From positions 1-8,947 of the forward strand of contig WGAR01000163.1 in the NCBI GenBank assembly GCA_015494725.1: a DNA stretch of 8,947 nt. The letters run 5' to 3'. Position 1 is the first letter of the stretch. Every line of letters starts with the position of its first letter. The notes beneath the pieces were generated by a model. The model was not told the DNA's origin. It saw nothing but the letters and a program-made list of their open reading frames with translations, and searched no databases. Source of the DNA: Thermodesulfobacteriaceae bacterium (GTDB lineage Bacteria > Desulfobacterota > Thermodesulfobacteria > Thermodesulfobacteriales > Thermodesulfobacteriaceae). This document shows positions 5,650 to 8,947 of this stretch, in pieces. Position numbers and translations under genes: made by a program.

Positions 5650-6482
5650 ACCGATACCTCCTGGTGGGGTATCTTACCCGGGATCTGATCCCCGAAGGAG
5701 GTTTTCGTTTCGGCGGAGCGGTGCTTTATGCGGGGCTCACCGTGCGTCGGCTGGGTTTTACCACCCATGTCCTTACCTCCGCGGCCGAGTCCCGGGAGGA
5801 GCTGGAGCGTCTCTTTCCGGAACTCTTCTGGCATCTCTGTCCGGCCCGGCAGACCACGGTTTTCGAGAATCGAGAGGGGCCTTCCGGACGCATACAGAGG
5901 GTCTGGTCCCGGGCCGGGAGGATAGATCCCCGGGCGGTTCCGGATCTGCCGTCGGAGATAGAAATTTTGCATCTGGCCCCGGTGCTGGACGAGGTCCCTC
6001 CGCACGGAGGTTTCCTGCAGGGGCTGAACTATCGGAGGCTGGTGGCCAATCCCCAGGGCTGGTTCCGGGAGGTGACCCCGGAGGGAATGGTTCGACCGCG
6101 GGTCCCGGATCTGACCGCCTGTCCCCGGTTCGAGGCCCTGGTGATAAGCGAGGAGGATCTGGCTGCGGATCTTGCGGGGCTTCTTTCCCTTCTGCGGCAA
6201 AAGACGCGTTATCTGGTGCTCACCCGGGGAGCGGAGGGGGCCAGTTTCTTCCACGGCTCGGAGGAGAAGTTCCTCCCGGCTCGCCGGGTGAAGGCCGTGG
6301 ATACCACCGGGGCCGGAGACATCCTGGCCGGGGCCTTCTTTGCCCTGCTTTCCGGCGGAGAAAACCCCCTCCAGGCCCTGGAAAAGGCTATGGAAATGGC
6401 TGCTATCGGGGTCACCCGTCCCGGACTGGCCGGAGTTCCTACTTACAAGGAAATAGAAAATTTGCTTGGTAGGCCTTCCTAG
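5646..6482 (+). CDS. PfkB-family carbohydrate kinase, substrate unknown
   Basis: A ribokinase-fold kinase that should phosphorylate a sugar, polyol or nucleoside hydroxyl using ATP. The clearest evidence is the C-terminal PfkB signature DTTGAGDILAGAFF (219-232), with the catalytic base D225 and the anion-hole glycines. An N-terminal FGGAVLYAGLTVRRLG segment (22-37) stands where the substrate-binding GGxxxN element usually sits; here Tyr28 replaces the usual Asn. At 278 residues it is slightly shorter than the usual roughly 300, and the lid region (about 65-95) diverges. Its ATG overlaps the ilvD stop (ATGA, 5646-5649), with no well-spaced ribosome site, so it is probably made by translational coupling to ilvD. 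Neighbours do not reveal the substrate. A GGxVxY-type element also occurs, as I recall, in plant myo-inositol kinase, which makes a polyol kinase one weak possibility. Family certain, function unassigned. Confidence 0.88.
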   Translation: MNRYLLVGYLTRDLIPEGGFRFGGAVLYAGLTVRRLGFTTHVLTSAAESREELERLFPELFWHLCPARQTTVFENREGPSGRIQRVWSRAGRIDPRAVPDLPSEIEILHLAPVLDEVPPHGGFLQGLNYRRLVANPQGWFREVTPEGMVRPRVPDLTACPRFEALVISEEDLAADLAGLLSLLRQKTRYLVLTRGAEGASFFHGSEEKFLPARRVKAVDTTGAGDILAGAFFALLSGGENPLQALEKAMEMAAIGVTRPGLAGVPTYKEIENLLGRPS

Positions 6483-6491
6483 GTATATAAT
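6462..6491 (+). promoter_or_regulatory. Candidate internal promoter for mlaEFD
   Basis: TTGCTT (6462-6467) and a perfect TATAAT (6486-6491) are separated by 18 bases, with an A/T-rich tract just upstream (6450-6463) in an otherwise GC-rich region. The predicted start near 6498 leaves only about 12 bases before the mlaE ATG, yet includes GAGGT (6501-6505). The -35 lies inside the last codons of the kinase gene. This is the best promoter match in the window. Confidence 0.55.
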
Positions 6492-6509
6492 GCGCATAGC
6501 GAGGTAGCC

Positions 6510-7280
6510 ATGTTGTCTTTCATCCAGTATCTCGGACGGTTGGGTGTCAATTTTGTGGCCGAGGCCGGGGGGATGGCCCTCCTGTTTTTTACCTCCCTGG
6601 TTTATACCTTTCGTCCCCCCTATCGGGTGCGTCTCTTTTTCAAACAGATGGAGTTTGTGGGGGTGAATTCTCTTCTGGTGGTGATCCTGACCGCTCTTTT
6701 TTCCGGAATGGTTATTGCCTTTCAGAGTTACCGGGCCCTTTCCAAGTTCGGTGGGGAGAGTCTGCTGGGGGGGCTGGTGGCCCTTTCCATGGTCCGGGAG
6801 CTGGGGCCGGTGCTTACCAGTCTGATGGTTACCGCTCGGGCCGGCTCGGCCATGGCGGCGGAGCTCGGCACCATGCGGGTCACGGAACAGATCGACGCCC
6901 TGGAGGTTATGGCCATCAATCCGGTCCATTATCTGGTGGTGCCCCGGCTCTGGGCGGCGGTGCTCATGGTGCCTCTGCTCACGGTAATCGCCGACGTGGT
7001 GGGGATCGGCGGGGGATATCTGGTGGGAGTGTTGCTCCTCAAGGTGGATGCCGGGATCTTTATCAAGAAGATGCAGGACATGGTGGAATGGATAGATATT
7101 TCCAGCGGGCTTTACAAGGCCCTGGTTTTCGGGGCCCTGCTTTCCATTATCGGGTGCTACAAAGGATATAACGCCACCGGGGGGGCCGAGGGCGTAGGAC
7201 GGGCCACCACCGAGGCCGTGGTTATCGCCTCGGTGAGTATCCTGGTGGGAGACTACATTATGACCTCGCTGCTCTTCTGA
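6510..7280 (+). CDS. mlaE: MlaE-type ABC transporter permease (phospholipid/MCE transport)
   Basis: MlaE-family permeases form the inner-membrane core of MCE transporters that move phospholipids between inner and outer membranes in Gram-negative cells. The 256-residue length is typical. The hallmark stretch is RELGPVLTSLMVTARAGSAM (97-116), then AAELGTMRVTEQIDALEVM (117-134). A second conserved block, GCYKGYNATGGAEGVGRAT, begins at 215. Hydrophobic segments lie at about 20-33, 51-72, 147-178, 202-217 and 233-252. The N-terminal amphipathic part (1-18) is as expected. ATG at 6510 follows GAGGT and a promoter-like sequence. The gene is followed after 3 bases by the ATPase and then the MCE protein, giving the order E-F-D rather than the E. 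coli order F-E-D. MlaC, MlaB and outer-membrane partners are not in the window. Confidence 0.94.
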   Translation: MLSFIQYLGRLGVNFVAEAGGMALLFFTSLVYTFRPPYRVRLFFKQMEFVGVNSLLVVILTALFSGMVIAFQSYRALSKFGGESLLGGLVALSMVRELGPVLTSLMVTARAGSAMAAELGTMRVTEQIDALEVMAINPVHYLVVPRLWAAVLMVPLLTVIADVVGIGGGYLVGVLLLKVDAGIFIKKMQDMVEWIDISSGLYKALVFGALLSIIGCYKGYNATGGAEGVGRATTEAVVIASVSILVGDYIMTSLLF

Positions 7281-7283
7281 AGT

Positions 7284-8060
7284 ATGGTTGAACTTCAGGA
7301 ACTCTATAAAAGCTTTGGGGAACATGAGGTATTGCGGGGGGTCAATCTCCGGATTCCCCGGGGAAAGTTGACCTTTATCATGGGGCAGAGCGGTACGGGA
7401 AAAAGCGTACTGCTCAAGCATATCATCGGCCTGCTCAAACCGGATAGAGGGAAGGTGATCATCGACGGTCAGGATGTAACCCGGTTTTCCGAGAAGGAAT
7501 GGCAGCGACTGCGCCGGAGGTTCGGGTATCTTTTTCAGGAAGGAGCCCTGTTCGATTCCATGACCGTGGCGGAAAACGTGGCCTTTCCCCTGTGGGAGCA
7601 CACCCGTCTTTCCTATTCGGAGATAGAGAAACGGGTGCAGGAGAAGCTGGCGGTAGTGGGGTTGCTGGAGGCCCGGGACAAATATCCCTCCGAGCTTTCC
7701 GGAGGAATGAAAAAACGGGCCGCTCTGGCCCGGGCCCTGGCTCTCGAACCGGAGATCATCCTCTTTGACGAACCCACCACCGGGCTGGATCCCCTTCTTC
7801 AGGTCTCCATCATGAAACTTATCCGGGATACCCAGCGCCAGTACGGGCTCACCGGAGTGGTGGTCAGCCACGACGTGCCCATAGCCATGCGGGCGGCGGA
7901 TTATATTGCCATTCTCCATCAGGGGAAGGTGGTGGCTCAGGGCACCCCCGAGGAAATCCGGAAGAGCGAGCATCCCTTTGTGCAGGAATTTTTGCGCAGT
8001 GCCTTTGAGGGATGCCATCCCGAGGAGGTCCAAAATGTACAGAAAAAGCACGGAAATTAA
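7284..8060 (+). CDS. mlaF: MlaF-type ABC transporter ATP-binding protein
   Basis: This is the cytoplasmic ATPase that drives the MlaE permease. All nucleotide-binding motifs are intact in 258 residues: Walker A GQSGTGKS (34-41), Q-loop Gln85 in LFQEGALFDSMT, signature LSGGM (138-142), Walker B IILFDE (158-163) with E163, D-loop (about 167-170), and the switch histidine H196 in VVSHD. The LSGGMKKRAALARA signature and the FQEGALFDSMTV Q-loop are characteristic of MlaF rather than of general amino acid or peptide importers. The ATG lies three bases after the mlaE stop; only a weak GAAG-like ribosome site precedes it, so it probably relies on reinitiation. The last 26 bases overlap the start of mlaD. 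The C-terminal tail after about 225 (HPFVQEFLRSAFEG) resembles the extension by which E. coli MlaF contacts its partner subunit (inference). Confidence 0.95.
   Translation: MVELQELYKSFGEHEVLRGVNLRIPRGKLTFIMGQSGTGKSVLLKHIIGLLKPDRGKVIIDGQDVTRFSEKEWQRLRRRFGYLFQEGALFDSMTVAENVAFPLWEHTRLSYSEIEKRVQEKLAVVGLLEARDKYPSELSGGMKKRAALARALALEPEIILFDEPTTGLDPLLQVSIMKLIRDTQRQYGLTGVVVSHDVPIAMRAADYIAILHQGKVVAQGTPEEIRKSEHPFVQEFLRSAFEGCHPEEVQNVQKKHGN
8023..8028 (+). promoter_or_regulatory. Shine-Dalgarno site of the MCE protein gene inside mlaF
   Basis: AGGAGG six bases before ATG 8035 lies inside the mlaF coding region. It fixes the start of the MCE gene and makes a 26-base overlap with mlaF, so translation of mlaD has its own strong initiation site although the genes overlap. 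Confidence 0.75.
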
Positions 8061-8947
8061 AGTAGGGATCTTTGTCCTGGTGGCTCTTCTGGCCCTGGGG
8101 TATCTGACCATCAAACTGGCGGCCGAGTCCCTGGCCCCCAAGGGTACCTATCCGCTTTATGCCGTCTTTGACGATGTTTCCGGACTGGTGAAGGGGGCCC
8201 GGGTGGAGATGGCCGGGGTGGAGATCGGAAGGGTGGGCCGGATAGGGCTTCTGCCCCAGGGTAAGGCTCAGGTGGAGCTGCGTATCTATAAAAGGGTAAA
8301 GATAAGCCGGGATGCCCTGGCCCGGATCCGTACCGCCGGGGTCCTGGGAGACAAATTCGTGGAGATCCGCCAGGGGCGCAGCCGGGAATTCCTGAAACCC
8401 GGGGAGAAACTGGCTCGCACCGAAAGCCCCATGGATTTCAGTGAACTGATCGCCGAGGTGGGCCCCACCCTCAAGGACCTGCGCAAGGTGGCCGAGGGGC
8501 TGTCCGATATTCTGGGCACCGAGGAGGGAAGGAACAACCTTAAAGAACTGGTGGCTAATTTGAGGGATGCCAGTGCGTCCTTCAAGGTGGTGGGGCAGAG
8601 GCTGGTGAACGGACAGGGCACCCTGGGTAAACTTCTGGCGGACGAAAGCCTTTATCGGGATCTAAAGGGCAGTCTATCCGATTTTAAGGTGACCATGCAT
8701 AACCTGAGGGTGGTTTCAGACAAGATGGCCCGCGGCGAGGGCACCCTGGGCAAGCTTCTCACCGATGAAGATCTTTATCGATCCTTCAAAAAGGCTATGG
8801 AGAGTGTGGAAAGGGGGTCCACGGCCATCGCTGAGGTGGCGGAAAAGATCAACCGCGGCGAGGGCACCCTGGGCAAACTCCTCACCGATGACGAACTATA
8901 CAACCATCTGAACAACGCGGCAGCCTCCCTGGAACGGATCACCCGAA
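8035..8947 (+). CDS. mlaD: MlaD-type MCE-domain substrate-binding protein, 3' end cut by window edge
   Basis: MCE proteins are anchored in the inner membrane and form periplasmic hexameric rings that carry lipids to or from the MlaEF transporter. Starting at ATG 8035, 304 codons are open to the right edge. A short basic N-terminus (MYRKSTEIK) leads to one membrane helix (about 10-28). A single MCE domain follows (about 38-118), with FDDVSGLVKGARVEMAGVEIG (45-65) and TAGVLGDKFVEI (100-111). The region after 130 is predicted helical and holds three copies of GxGTLGKLLxDxxLY with a 41-residue period. E. coli MlaD is only about 180 residues, so this protein is much longer, resembling the extended MCE proteins of deltaproteobacteria and related groups. 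It overlaps mlaF by 26 bases. The stop lies beyond the window. Confidence 0.93.
   Translation, partial: MYRKSTEIKVGIFVLVALLALGYLTIKLAAESLAPKGTYPLYAVFDDVSGLVKGARVEMAGVEIGRVGRIGLLPQGKAQVELRIYKRVKISRDALARIRTAGVLGDKFVEIRQGRSREFLKPGEKLARTESPMDFSELIAEVGPTLKDLRKVAEGLSDILGTEEGRNNLKELVANLRDASASFKVVGQRLVNGQGTLGKLLADESLYRDLKGSLSDFKVTMHNLRVVSDKMARGEGTLGKLLTDEDLYRSFKKAMESVERGSTAIAEVAEKINRGEGTLGKLLTDDELYNHLNNAAASLERITR
8611..8901 (+). repeat. Three in-frame 123-base repeats encoding GxGTLGKLLxDxxLY units in the MCE protein
   Basis: Repeat cores begin at codons 193, 234 and 275 (bases 8611, 8734, 8857), exactly 41 codons apart. Each core is GxGTLGKLL(A/T)D(E/D)xLY, followed by about 26 residues of amphipathic helix. 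Units 2 and 3 share 24 identical consecutive bases (8730-8753 and 8853-8876) and differ mainly at third codon positions thereafter; unit 1 is more diverged. A further unit could start near 8980, outside the window. Confidence 0.85.

Noticed and set aside
5598..8141. An 847-codon open frame on the minus strand opposite the kinase and mlaE/mlaF genes
   Set aside because: Its translation is rich in His, Gly, Pro and Gln with no recognisable domain. It lies wholly opposite genes with clear conserved motifs, and high-GC codon bias readily leaves such antisense frames open.
8611..8901. The 123-base repeats as a CRISPR or mobile-element signature
   Set aside because: The repeats are in frame, encode a conserved protein motif, and differ mainly at third codon positions, so they are protein repeats.

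Overview
The window is GC-rich (roughly 60% by eye), almost entirely coding, and consists of two divergent gene clusters that meet at a 104-base intergenic region (3887-3990). It suggests a Gram-negative bacterium, because it carries a MlaE/MlaF/MlaD-type lipid transporter. The proteins are rich in Arg, Glu and Lys and poor in Gln and Asn, and intergenic spacing is minimal, which together suggest a thermophile. A deep-branching sulfur or sulfate reducer such as a Thermodesulfobacteria or deltaproteobacterial-type lineage is my best guess. This is inference from protein style, not from a marker search.

Left half, minus strand, read from 3886 down to 1: a NifU C-terminal-type Fe-S carrier, RNA polymerase omega (rpoZ), DnaJ, MoaC, DksA, a GalT-family sugar-1-phosphate nucleotidylyltransferase, and RsmG, which is cut by the window edge. 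Gaps are 14, -4, 3, 9, 4 and -4 bases, so this reads as one seven-gene operon with extensive translational coupling. It combines transcription control (omega and DksA, the two proteins that build the ppGpp sites on RNA polymerase in E. coli), protein folding, ribosome modification and cofactor synthesis.

Right half, plus strand, 3991 to the end: ilvD (branched-chain amino acid synthesis), overlapped by an ATGA junction with a PfkB-family kinase of unknown substrate. A good candidate internal promoter follows in the 3' end of the kinase gene. Then come mlaE, mlaF and mlaD (permease, ATPase and MCE substrate-binding protein), with mlaD running off the right edge. The MCE protein carries three 41-residue-period repeats in its C-terminal half.

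The genes are mainly conserved housekeeping genes, and I see no mobile element, CRISPR array, RNA gene or defence system. The best leads are: the GalT-family protein, whose metal-site pattern looks more like plant ADP-glucose phosphorylase than E. coli GalT; the pairing of omega and DksA in one operon with ppGpp-contact residues retained; the overlapping divergent promoter region beside an Fe-S carrier and an Fe-S enzyme; and the repeat array in the MCE protein. No gene-free stretch exceeds 300 bases.
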